Positions 54,050-64,000 of a stretch of DNA of 64,000 nucleotides are shown in pieces. Source of the DNA: Phytophthora sp. 'mugwort' (lineage: Eukaryota > Oomycota > Peronosporomycetes > Peronosporales > Peronosporaceae). The notes beneath the pieces are model-generated. The model saw only the letters and a program-made list of their open reading frames with translations. It was not told the origin of the DNA and made no database searches. Positions within the stretch are counted from its first letter, which is position 1, and every line of letters starts with the position of its first letter. A program made the translations under genes and the position numbers. The stretch is from contig JAUCEF010000012.1 in NCBI GenBank assembly GCA_033558025.1, forward strand, positions 2,294,001-2,358,000, read 5' to 3'.

Positions 54050-54470
54050 GCAACATGGACCCGAATAAGTTTCCTCATCTGAACGACTCACAGTTTCAGT
54101 CCGTTCGTAAAATGGCTGGCAGCTTTGGTATGGATGCTTGCACAACATGGCGGCGTCAACGCAAGCTGAGCAGGTCGAACGCGGTCACGCGTTCGACATG
54201 TATGAGCAGGGAATCATCGAACATGTTCGGAGCAACCAGCAGGTTCTGGCCGCAGAGCCGAAACAGGTATACCCCAAGCCGTTGAGGCTGAAGGTAAACC
54301 CTTATGAAGGAAAGGAAGGTGAAACCCTTCGCGTCTGGGTGCGAGAAGTAGAGCTCGCATGGATGCGGCTCTTATCTCTTCCGAGCACCTCCGAGTGGCT
54401 AGCGTCGAATAAGAATCTCAAACCCCGTGGCACCGAGCCGATCTGCGAGACAGGTGAAAGAAATTAACCA
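54050..54470 (+). pseudogene. LTR retrotransposon gag fragment, frameshifted
   Basis: DPNKFPHLNDSQFQSVRKMA, then in a second frame MAASTQAEQVERGHAFDMYE and LRLKVNPYEGKEGETLRVW. The latter is the usual start of the gag capsid region in oomycete LTR elements. It ends in stops near 54467, with no pol found to the right. Confidence 0.6.
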
Positions 54471-54599
54471 GAGGACTACTGACAGGGGGCGGAAAGCGAG
54501 GTTGACGGCGACCCAGGTTGGATGGCGATTATGCAAAGGACGAAGATCAGGTGAAGGACGAAACTTACCGGCGATTGGCAGATCGTGACCGATCTACGC

Positions 54600-55300
54600 T
54601 GTATATGACCATAGTCACTCACTCACGATCCTCGATCACGGCTGATCTTAGACCAGATCCGGACAAGGGATGAAGATCAAGACCGATCAGCGACATGCGG
54701 ATCGGACTACACGGCCGATCGGCCCAGACTGTATCGGCGCTGGACATCAAGATTGGAGTCAAGGGGCGTGGATCAAGACCGATCGGTGACATGCAAATCG
54801 CAGCCGACCTGGATCGACTCTGATCGGTATTCAGCGGACCGTAATCGATCAAGATTAGATCAGCCCTGATCGGATCGGACACGCTTTCTGGCGGATCGGC
54901 ATACAAGTTCGGACATACGGGATCGGGCAGATCGGATCGACTTTGCAACCGAGATCGAGCCGATCGATAGGGGGATCTGGCAGATAGGGCCGATCGGTAT
55001 TCGCCGATCGGCATACGGGTTCTGGCTTCCTCGATCTGGTAGATCGGTATACGCATTCTGACACACGCGATCTGGCAGATCGGAATACATGTTCGGACAT
55101 CTGCGATGTGGCAGATCGGGATTCGATCAGCAATCATCCTCGGGGATGGGCAAGTTTGAAGACGGTACGTGTTGAGTGGTTGGAGAAGGGCCAGATTCAG
55201 GAGATCTAGATGGTACGAGATAGGGTTCAGGATGGGAGGATAGGACAAGAAATGGATAAACGACAATCAGACTCGAATTTGTATTGGACGACTTAGGTGT
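54600..55300. repeat. degenerate GATCGG-rich repeat tract
   Basis: Dozens of GATCGG/GATCAG words, with loosely periodic units of about 33 bases (gcagatcgg.atac..gttc). The period is a multiple of three, so long frames stay open on the minus strand with repeated ICQIADVR-like peptides; these are not taken as a gene. It may be an expanded satellite-like tract in a retroelement remnant. Confidence 0.55.
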
Positions 55301-56149
55301 TTTTTAAGTACCACAAGAAGGGATCTACATTGGCCCTCCGAGGTGTTAGCTAGTCTAAGGTAACCGATGTAACGTCGCGGTGAGAGGATCGGATCATATA
55401 TTGGCCAGTTTCCCCCACGCTAGCGGACTTGTGCCACATGCCTTGATCGATCGGCATTCAGTGCGTGGACGACGATCGCTTCGACTCTCAACTCGCAGAT
55501 CCCGCTAAAGTAAGCGGCAAGAAACCAAGGAAAGGAAAGAACAACGCCACCCGGTAACCTCGGTCTCGGATCAAGTCCAAGCCGCCGATCGAAGCGTCGA
55601 CTACCTCAGATCGGAACCAATATCGGCAGCAGAGCGAAGACTTCCGCGCTGCTTCACACATCCCCGCGTCTCACCAGGACGTTCGAGACCTTACATCGCA
55701 CTCTGCAAATTCCTCGGGAACCGGAACGAGGATTGGCCACAGAGGAACCCAGCTCGCCCTGCAAGCGGATCTGTTGAGCCATTCTGATCGAAGCAGGCGT
55801 TACAGCGACGCCGGCAGTATGGAATCAACGCCTCCACCGGAAAGGGGGGGGGATCACAACCTCCTGGGGCCACGGGCAGCGGCACAAGCATGAACGGAGA
55901 ATGAACGGAGACGAGTGCCGTTCCCCGTCCGACGGAACCCTACGACCACCCGTAGCCACGGAAAGGCTTGGTGGTCCACACCAACTTCGATCGAACATAC
56001 ATAATACCACGGAGCCTTCAACCTCGCAAATGACGACACCATCGGACGCATATGGGGGGGGGGCAAGAAGAGCTAAGTACGGAGTCAACAAGATTCACAG
56101 CGTGTGGGCACGCCACTGACATCAGCCAATCACACATTGTTGGACGCAG
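55301..56149. other. retroelement-like remnant without a clear gene
   Basis: Short basic segments such as SGKKPRKGKN (near 55510) and G-runs (55846, 56055). No domain was recognised. Confidence 0.35.
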
Positions 56150-56188
56150 CTACGCTGCAGCTGTGAAGACGACTAGGAGGCCAGGGCG

Positions 56189-57878
56189 TTGCTGCGACGG
56201 AGCGACAGATACCACAACCCAAAACGATTGATGGTAGTTGGCGACCAAGAGAAGCAGCTAATCCTGGCTACACTGGGCAAGGACTGGACGGCAGACACGG
56301 AATCGGAAGTAACGACGGACGTGGCAACGCTACGACACATAGCAATGGAGGAGTCGGAAGTGAATCAAGACAGCGCGTTGAGAAAGTGGACCGAGCAGGA
56401 AACCAAGGCACTATTGGCGTACCTCAACGGAACTCTGGAACTGCCACACGCACCAAATTTTCTCAAGGCTACAATGCCGCTGTTGCAGTGTAGTCATGCT
56501 CGAGCAATTTTACGAAGCACACGTGGAGATTACTTTGACCATGGATGTGTCCATGGGCTAAGTTCCGCCGCAACATGACTCACCTGAAGCTATTCGCACA
56601 ATTATGCGAAGCGAATGGAGACTCGGCCAGGGGCAAAGCAATGATTGATCGCATGCTGGATGATGTGAAGATGCTACACTTTGACGGGATCCACACGCTG
56701 AGTTTGTCTTCAATTCACGCCGCGTGGAAAACATCTAGAAAGGTCTAGCATTCCGACTGCAAGGTGTGTGCATCGAACTGGAGGACACGGAAGGATTCCT
56801 AGACACGGGGAGCTTTAGGGCAGGCATAGTTACGCAGACAATACGCGGTACGGATCTATGGCATGGAAACACTAAGGCTAGTGGCAACAGTAGCGGCGCT
56901 TGGCAATCTGCCCGGGATACAGATAGAGGATGCGGAGAGACCGAGACTGGACTCCATAGAGGTAGTGGATAACAGGTATGTTACAATCAGATTCATCGGC
57001 ATCGACTGCCCAGCGGCACTCCGAGGGGTGACTAAAATCCAGATGTCCGGCCATCCGCTCACCATCCACCATCACCTGATTCACGTGAGACTTCCGTGCG
57101 CGAGGTGCTATGCTCTTACCACACCACAGGCTTCTGCAAGACACAGCAAGCGCAGGTACCGCGGTTGCAAGCAAAATTGAACAGGACATACGCGGGCCAT
57201 CTGCCTAAGTACACTGTCGGTGCTGCGGTCCAGTACACAGACTCCGATGAGGACAGCTTGGGAACTTTCTTGGCAAACCTTCAAAAGGAAGTGGCAGAGG
57301 AGATAGCATGCGACAACCACGGTGCCAAGGGCACTACATTGGAGGCGGACACAGCAGCAGCGCCACCTTTCAGAAATCACCAGGAAACGACAGGGACGGT
57401 GTCTGAAAGCGAGGGGGCCACCCAGACAGGAAACACCAACGCACAAGGAACAGGCACGAAGCACGAGGCAGATGCGGAGGGATTTACAACGGTGACAAGA
57501 ATGAACTCCGGCCGGAAGGTTGATGTTCGAGGCGTAGCGGCAACAGCGCGGCAGCGGACGGCACCCCACAGCTCAGCGATGGCGGATGCACTGCTGTTGC
57601 CTATTATTATTTCAAAGAGCGCGAGTAGGAAGGTCCACCGGCCACACGAAGGAACAGGGAGTGTGAGCCACCAAGAAGGCGAACACCGGTGGACACGGCC
57701 GAAAAAACAGGGGACAAAGTCCCCAGGTTTTACCAAGTTTACCCGAGATAGAGTTTTAGGTCGATATGCCGCTTTAGTTGATGGTGCGGAGGACAGCGAT
57801 GAGGAATGGAATGCGAGTGAGGCGGATGAGGCACCGTACGCTTACACGGAGTCACGGGGAGAACAACTTGCGGCATGA
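56189..57878 (+). pseudogene. LINE ORF1-like protein, frameshifted
   Basis: Blocks: SDRYHNPKRLMVVGDQEKQL, HAPNFLKATMPLLQCSHARA, HFDGIHTLSLSSIHAAWK, DNRYVTIRFIGIDCPAALRG, then LPCARCY and HTTGFCKTQQAQ, which together look like a zinc knuckle split by a frameshift. The last 260 codons (57096-57878) are open and low in structure. The RNA-binding role is inferred from the knuckle and the position before the reverse transcriptase. Confidence 0.55.
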
Positions 57879-58120
57879 GGGATTACCGCAGCGGACGAGC
57901 GCGAAAAGGGATTGAGGAAGACGATGTAATATCCAGGTATGTGGGCTCGTCAGCTCCATCGCAAACTCAATCTCCAGCGCTTACATCAGGATCGGAATTC
58001 CCATGCTCTTTAGCATCGGAACAGGATGAAATGCCCACTGATTAGACCTCGAAGAACAAAAGACCACACCATCACAAGCGGGGGCGGAGGCTATCGACAT
58101 GGACACTGCCATGGGCGGGA

Positions 58121-58311
58121 TTGAGGAACGCTTTCCCACAGACTCACACAACAACTGAGTCAGGAGGGCTTTGCACTGGAGCAGACAGTAGTGGCACCGG
58201 GACTGCCAGAACAACTACCAGTGTTCATCAAGTCCTTCGGCGGGCTTTGATCACAGTACCGGCTAATGGACAGTGTGCGTACGCGGCACTGCACGCGACC
58301 ACATCCTATGC
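58121..58311 (+). pseudogene. LINE ORF2 segment with OTU-like Cys motif, interrupted
   Basis: VPANGQCAYAALHATTSYA resembles the active-site start of OTU-type cysteine proteases (G-x-C-x-[YF]). The sequence resumes after the nested insertion at 59332 (GGRLRFTSDVVRNVNIIK). The match is short and the call tentative. Confidence 0.35.
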
Positions 58312-59315
58312 AAGAGAGAGAGAGGGGGGGAGACTGTTCTATTTGGTCATATTAACTACTAAATGCCTGGAATATCCTTAGCCTGGTTAGCGACGCCGGT
58401 TCCTCGTGCGAGTCCGGTGGTTGTACGGGGCTTGTCCCTTTCGGCGACTTCTCTTTGGGTGGTTCTGCTAACGCTGCTGAGCACAGTAGTATTCTCGTCC
58501 CCTGTATTATTGTTTCAGGTCTTCTGCGTTCCCTCTTGTCTAGTGCCTGTATTTGCCACAATCCTGTCGTCCAGAAATCCTGCCGCTCTCCTCAATTGTG
58601 CCCGTTTCCTGCTGAAAGACCACCCTGTTCCTTTGTATCCATAATCCCGTGATGCACACACTGCTCATGATGTGCCACAGTCGCTTCCATTCTCCTGCAA
58701 ACGGCTCCTCTGTGTCTGGGTAGTCTACTTTCAATCTTGCCTTTGTTGACAACGACAGTTGGCGCTGTCCCGTTGGCGCAATTGCTGATGAATCGCTCCA
58801 AGTTTCCTAATTCCCATCTTTCGCCCGTCCAGTGGCAAATGCGCTTTTGCCAGCATACTTACGCACTTGTACATTCCCAGAATATATGTCCCATTGTTTC
58901 CTTGGTCCCACGGCAGTACGCCAACTCCCTACAACTGTTGTCCCGTTCCCTGCCTCATATAACAGGTTTAGTTGCCTGGTGGCTACTCGATACCCGACCC
59001 AGACTTGATACTCAGTGAGCGCATTATTGTGCTTGCTTTGGGGTCTGCTGTAGTGCAGCTGCCTGCCATCTACTCATTTTGGCTGCCCTTGCCAGTTTCT
59101 CCAATAGCCCGTCCATTTTGATTCCTTCTCCCTCGTACTTCCGGAACGGTTGCTTCTTGAGCACTTTCCAGACATGCTTGTTCGCGATCGCATCAGGTAC
59201 CCTCCAAGGGAACCTGTGGATGAGAGGATCCGCATAGAACACAATGCTTCTTCCTCCTCGAACCGTTGCAGCTTGTGCCGGTCGTTCCTTATTGTTGCGT
59301 CACCTCTATCAGCAA
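58312..59315 (-). mobile_element. nested 5'-truncated LINE fragment with 16-bp target duplication
   Basis: CGACCACATCCTATGC occurs at 58296-58311 and again at 59316-59331, bounding a 1,004-bp insert. On the minus strand the insert encodes a zinc-finger reverse-transcriptase tail (LAYCRGTKETMGHIFWEC) and ends in a CT-rich simple repeat at its 3' end. It is thus a target-primed insertion of a related LINE in reverse orientation. Confidence 0.85.
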
Positions 59316-59751
59316 CGACCACATCCTATGCGGAAGGAGGGCGCCTCCGATTCACGAGTGATGTAGTCCGCAACGTCAACATCATCAAGCGCATCATTTA
59401 TACTCTGTTGATGAGTAACCTCGCCACAAGGAGTGTGAGGTCGTGCTAAACACTGCATATCCAACCTCTCCTGCCTCATCGCTAGCCGGGGTATAAACGC
59501 AACAAACAAAACCCACCTACAGATACACATTACCGACAGGGGAAGAAGCAACAGCATGATTAGACTGATGGTACGTGTCGGCGCCACAACCTAATGGCAT
59601 GGGTAGCTGCAGTGAACGTAACCCACCCCGGTACCAAGCGGACCACCAAGCGGTGCGCATACACCTGAGGAGACCTGACGACCCACTGCGTATTCGCAAA
59701 CCTGCCAGAGTATATCTACCGCCTTCACAGGCGAAGGCGGAGGTGACATCG

Positions 59752-61047
59752 GTAATTATCGATCGGCAGCAGGACTTCCGGGAGAAACTACCAACGCTAC
59801 TGATGTAGGGGGCGACAGTGACGGCTCATGCGTGGGATGGGCTCAAGGAAACGATAAGGAAGGAGGCGCGACTGGCAATCAAGCACAAGAGGAAAAGTGC
59901 TAGGGCGACCTACAAACAGAGAATCAGAAGGCTGCGGCGACGGGAACGACGGCTACAGGATATCGCGAGGGGTAGCATGATCTCGGTGGACACGATGACA
60001 GACCTCATGGTCACTCTTACCTTGACGGAGGGTGAAGGGGCCACCCCATTGCAGTGAGTGCGCAACGCGATAACGGACTGTATACGGGCGAGGGCGGCAT
60101 CGCAACGCCGCAACTTGTTCCGTGCCGGCGGACACCAGCCGGGTAAATCGTCGAAGCAGTTCTTCAGAAGGGTACATACTATATTTGGGGACAACGAGAT
60201 ACACAAGATCGACGCAGCCATCGGAACGAACGCTCGTGGTGTACACGACAGGGCGGACACATTGGCTGACGCATGGACTCCATTATTTCAACAGGAGCAA
60301 TCCACTATGGCGGATAGACAAGCGGTGCTGGAATGGTTGGGTGACCCCGGCCAATACGATACAATCCTGGAGGACTTACACGCACCGTTTAAGAGAATGA
60401 AGTGGCAGCTGCCATCGGAGCTTCCAAGCCTGGAAAGGCTTGCGGGCCTGACAGATTGGGCAACGACTGGTATCGTGACTTCTCGGCGCAGCTCATTCTC
60501 CTGCTCACGCAAATTTTTAATTGCTGGTACCAGGCCGGGACCTCCCCCTCTTCCTTTCTGGAGGCAGTTAGTTTTTTCTGCTTAAAAAGGGTGGAGAAGC
60601 TACGGACCCCCTCAATTTCCGTCCTTTGGCGCTACTCGACACGGAACACAATATATTTACGCGCATAATGGCAACACGGATGGGCGTGAAGTTGGATCGG
60701 ATAATTTACCCGAACCAAAACGGTTTCGTGCCAGGGCGGACGATACATGCCACAGTTGATCTATTCAATGAGGCACAAGCAGCAGCGCAAGCAGGTCCAG
60801 ACATGGCAGCAGCACTTGCACTTCTGCTAGACTTCTGCAAAGCATATGACTCCGTGGACCGGAAGTTCATAAATGAAGTACTCACTTGGTTGGGATTTCC
60901 GACGGTATTTGTAGCTGCAATTAGGGCGATGCACGAAGGCACTAAGGTTCGTTTTCTCGCCAACGGGCATAAATCGAGATGGGTGAGAGTTGACGTGTGG
61001 TATTAGGCAAGGATGCCCGCTAGCCCCGCTGATTTTCATTCTGGTAG
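59752..61047 (+). pseudogene. LINE reverse transcriptase, frameshifted and truncated
   Basis: A basic linker (KQRIRRLRRRERRLQDIARG) precedes the polymerase. RT motifs: PLNFRPLALLDTEHNIFTRI, NQNGFVPGRTIHATVD, LLLDFCKAYDSVDRKFINEV (contains the first catalytic Asp) and GIRQGCPLAPLIFILVV. The [FY]ADD box is missing because Polinton sequence starts right after it. Several frameshifts lie between 60400 and 60620. Confidence 0.85.
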
Positions 61048-62911
61048 TCATCACATTTGCAGCCACCGAGATATGTCGTAAGATACTTATCGTAGCTGGT
61101 ACCAGCTGGTACATAGTTGCTAATATCGAGCATTTTCATGTTCGATGTAGCGATGCACATGTAGCTGGGTTCTTGATAACAGATTTGATGTTGTCAGTAC
61201 CAATGATGGTGAATAAGTCGCTCTTAATCAAGTTGATATCGTATCGACCCGAATTGAAGCCGAATACTGGTACCTGATTAATCTTTTGCTGTTTAAGTCT
61301 TCCGTAGTCGGACCTCTGCTTAGGAAAGCCAAGACTGCTATGGAAGTGAAAGAAGCTATCATACTTCCCTTCTTTAATCCAACTCTCCACATCAGACATC
61401 TTGTACTTTTTACCAAGCTTGACGCCTGGAATTTCCATACCTGTCAGACCGTGGGCATTGATGATTTTTTGCAGAAGCGACTTATACTTATCGACATTGT
61501 ACTGTTGGATCTTCACCGATACATCACCAATGTATTTGAACATATCCATAAGCAACATCTTTGGATCGTCATTTACAAAACAGCGCACCTCCTCGGTTAA
61601 GCTATCAGCTACGGATACAGACACCGGAATGTGTTCGTTCGTGAAGACAGTATTCTCCCCGTGTTGAGTCGCCGTAGGCTTAAGGATTGCCTCAAAGTCA
61701 TAAACAATGAAGTGGTCGATGTACTGGTTAGCATCCTTAACGGAATACTTTGTAAGCAGTGATCGAATCGCGTTAGGAGCTGGCTTGTAGATAGTTGGCT
61801 CAGCGGGGAAGCTCTCAATATTAACAAGCTCGCACTGATTTTTCTTGTGATTTTTAAATCTTTCACCACTCACAAAAATCATTTCACACTTGGGGCACTG
61901 ATACTTAGACTGAAGCATATCGATGCTCTTGATGTAGAGAGCGTGATTCTCGTGTGATAGAATATCCATCGCTTCATACCCCTTGTCCGACCTACGAATG
62001 CATTCCACATTTCCGGTAGCTACATCCATGCTATATACGTTAATACCGAGTTGCAAGCAGTCCTCAATCTCATCGAGCTGTAGTAGGTCAATAGGCTTGA
62101 AGCTTCTAAATAGGCTCAACGTATAATTAACCCTCTTAAAAGAGCAGTAGCGCTTGAATGCCTCCTTCACTTGAGCCTGAATTCTGCGAGGATCCTTCTT
62201 AGCGCTCTGGAATGTGTGCCAGGCGATGCAGTGGAAGACGCACTTGTTGTTGGTCTTAGGGAAGTTGATTACATGCTTGTTTTCGCGGATAACCTTAGGA
62301 ATAACAGCATCGCTATCCCCAAGTGCATGGTCGCGATGATAGACAAAAATCTTGAATGCAGTGATCGCCTTAAGCTTATATCCGGAGCTGGGGTAGTTCA
62401 GCTTGTCAGCCAACTCCATAGACCGAATTTCCGAAATCACCTTCTTTCGAATATCCGCCTTGCTGTTGATTGCGACAGGCTTATTGAATACATAAGTGTT
62501 AGCGAGATTCGGGTAGAAGTAGCGAGTGTCATCAGGATCAGTCTTGCTCACAAGTTCGTACCCAAGAGCAATATTTACCTTAAAAGCACTTGCCTGGGTC
62601 GAAAGAACGTTCTCGAGCTTATCGTAGAAATCAGTAGCCTCGATACCCTCATATAGGTGTGATTCCATGTGATTACCAGTGTAAAAACGGTACTTGGGAT
62701 CAGCCTTATAGTCAGGCGACATATGCTTCTCAAGGGTTTCAACTGAAACATTGTACTGCTTAGCCACCAATTTCTTGTTCATTGAACGTGAAATGTTGCT
62801 AACATATACCATCTTACCAGTTCTACCTCGAACCTTAACCCTGTAGCTGCTACCCCATTTGACAGCTTGGATATTTAATCTCTTTAATCCTGCGAGTTCG
62901 TATGCAAACAT
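61048..62911 (-). pseudogene. protein-primed PolB N-terminal part, truncated and frameshifted
   Basis: Same protein as 34492-36492, from ATG 62911, with all the same motifs. A missing G near 61169 shifts the frame (after VIKNP), and the gene ends at the LINE junction 61047. Not functional as a polymerase. Confidence 0.88.
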
Positions 62912-62972
62912 ATTGCCTATATATCTTTGTCGATATTAATCTGGTGAGAATCGACTTTATAATTATCGGACC

Positions 62973-63242
62973 TTATATCAGGATCGACTTTATATTGGGG
63001 CTGACTTTATATCTGAGAAAAAAAAAGTAATTAGTAAGTTCGCTTTGGTTAAGTTCGCTTTGGCTAAGTTCTGATTTACTTAAGTAATTCTTCTTCTTAC
63101 GGGCACAAATTTCTTCGCGATTCTTCTCATCATATTCTCGCTGCTTAGCCAGTCGCGTTTCCCTTGTTTTTAGATAGTACCGCTTTTGAGCGGCTTTGAT
63201 TCGCTCTTTGTTAAGTTCGTATTGTTCAGGTGAGTACGTCAT
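62973..63242 (-). CDS. small basic Polinton protein (MTYSPEQY family)
   Basis: 89 residues, identical to 36554-36823 except Ile for Val at the last residue. Same position upstream of PolB. Function unknown. Confidence 0.6.
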   Translation of the reverse strand: MTYSPEQYELNKERIKAAQKRYYLKTRETRLAKQREYDEKNREEICARKKKNYLSKSELSQSELNQSELTNYFFFLRYKVSPNIKSILI

Positions 63243-63560
63243 CTTTGTATATTACTAACTTCATATTTATCAGGAATAAAATATTATAATAGAAGGCAAA
63301 GCTCCGCATTCATTACTTTTTATGCCTACTTCGAAGCGTATTACTAATCTACATATCGCTTGCACCCCTGCGGTCTTACGGCGAACAGTATGCCACGCTT
63401 TTCAAACAACTCCGGCATCCTTTGCCGCATTAAGCTTGTCGCTTGCTCTCTGCAATGAGGCCTTGGCTCCACATTTTTGTCAGCCTCCTCCAAACTTGAA
63501 AATCACCCGAAAGTCCGACGACTACCGACTTTAAAAAGTGTGGACCACATCGTGTAATTT

Positions 63561-63624
63561 CTCGGTCGAAAAGCAACTCGGTCGAAAAACAACTCGGTCG
63601 AAAAGCAACTCGGTCGAAAAGCAA
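63561..63624 (+). repeat. 4 x 16-bp direct repeat, copy F
   Basis: Identical to 37142-37205; ends 19 bases before ATG 63644. Confidence 0.85.
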
Positions 63625-63643
63625 CCAGTGAGAAAGAGCAGCG

Positions 63644-64000
63644 ATGGCGGACAAGCAAAAAACTCACGAAGACGTCCTTACGCGACTCATGCGCGACTTG
63701 GAAACGAAGACGACTTTGTGTTACGTCAAGGACTATCCTGGAGTGGAGCTGAAGCAGTTGAATTATCACGTGAAGAAGCTCGGTCCACTGGTGAACCCCG
63801 TTTTTGGCGAGCAGCCGGCGTTCTTCATCGACGAAGGTCGCTTCATCCCCTTTCGAATGGTCGTGTATGGCAACGAGAAGGTGGCGGCGAAGATTGCAGA
63901 GCTCCTTGGTGAGTGGTCAAAGTGGTCTGGAAAAGGAGGCAGAGTGACAACCTCGCAAGGGGCGTTCATTCTGGAGCAGCGTCCCGGAGGGCCCAACGTG
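63644..64000 (+). CDS. Uma2-like nuclease with zinc finger, partial at the window end
   Basis: First 119 codons, identical to the start of 37225-38106. The catalytic part and the finger lie beyond the window. Confidence 0.8.
   Translation, partial: MADKQKTHEDVLTRLMRDLETKTTLCYVKDYPGVELKQLNYHVKKLGPLVNPVFGEQPAFFIDEGRFIPFRMVVYGNEKVAAKIAELLGEWSKWSGKGGRVTTSQGAFILEQRPGGPNV

Larger units (their letters stand above)
56150..61047 (+). mobile_element. LINE (non-LTR retrotransposon), decayed, truncated by Polinton F
   Basis: ORF1-like region (56189-57878), an ORF2 region with a possible OTU-like segment (58250-58300, continued at 59332), and a reverse transcriptase (about 60060-61047). The element is cut inside the reverse transcriptase, before the catalytic ADD box, by Polinton F at 61047/61048. 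A second LINE fragment sits inside it at 58312-59315. Confidence 0.8.
61048..64000 (-). mobile_element. Polinton copy F, near-identical to copy D, runs off the window
   Basis: Equivalent to 34628-37581 at an offset of 26,419 (one less before a 1-bp deletion near 61169). By eye, eight substitutions and one deletion separate the 2.95 kb. The left end is a junction inside the LINE reverse transcriptase, at PolB sequence. Confidence 0.9.

Noticed and set aside
54619..55266. 215-codon minus-strand repetitive frame
   Set aside because: Open only because of the 33-base period of the GATCGG tract; no start or domain evidence.

Overview
This window looks like oomycete nuclear DNA, most likely Phytophthora or a close relative. 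The evidence is a Crinkler (CRN) effector N-terminus with LFLAK and HVLVVVP motifs, GC-rich intron-poor host genes, and a dense nested repeat landscape. The genus is inferred from gene content only; no search was run.

Only four ordinary host genes are convincing. They are an MFS transporter (10134-11606), an acidic protein of unknown function (11985-13124, minus), a P4-ATPase phospholipid flippase with one small 3' intron (28204-32314), and a secreted, probably GPI-anchored protein (32600-33940, minus). A fifth, a secreted carboxylesterase, survives as three scattered pieces (38483-38779, 40127-40797, 49378-50085 minus).

Most of the rest is Polinton/Maverick DNA, the virus-like self-synthesising transposons, in at least six pieces. 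A: 1-6075 (integrase with chromodomain, protein-primed PolB). B: 6355-7260 (fragment). C: 14508-27064, a complete insertion with 176-bp terminal inverted repeats starting AGTAGTA and a perfect 6-bp target-site duplication CGCGTC. D: 34490-38482 (PolB half, cargo nuclease, right terminal repeat). E: 40798-51631 (morphogenesis half: protease, minor capsid, packaging ATPase, tail-fibre-like protein, major capsid). F: 61048 to the window end, a nearly identical copy of D. Taken together the pieces describe the whole element: [TIR - coiled-coil gene - FGKYKGK gene - major capsid / protease - core and minor capsid - ATPase / fibre - large structural gene - CxxC gene - integrase-chromodomain - PolB - small basic protein - cargo - TIR].

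The point of most interest is the cargo slot between PolB and the right terminal repeat. In C it holds a CRN effector gene whose C-terminus is a trypsin-like protease with a visible His/Asp/Ser triad. In D and F it holds an intact Uma2-type (PD-(D/E)XK-like) nuclease fused to a C2H2 finger and preceded by four 16-bp direct repeats. In A it holds a small cysteine-rich protein. This suggests that oomycete Polintons carry effector or conflict genes. Many Polinton genes also share a TATATAGA-like motif just upstream of the start codon.

Other mobile DNA includes a complete Tc1/mariner element (25260-26838) inside Polinton C, a degenerate CENP-B/pogo-like transposase (about 51660-53150), a BED-finger transposon fragment, LTR retrotransposon pieces (7264-8326; 53635-54470), and a LINE (about 56150-61047). 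The LINE contains a second, inverted LINE fragment with a 16-bp target duplication and is cut off by Polinton F. No tRNA, rRNA or CRISPR array was recognised.
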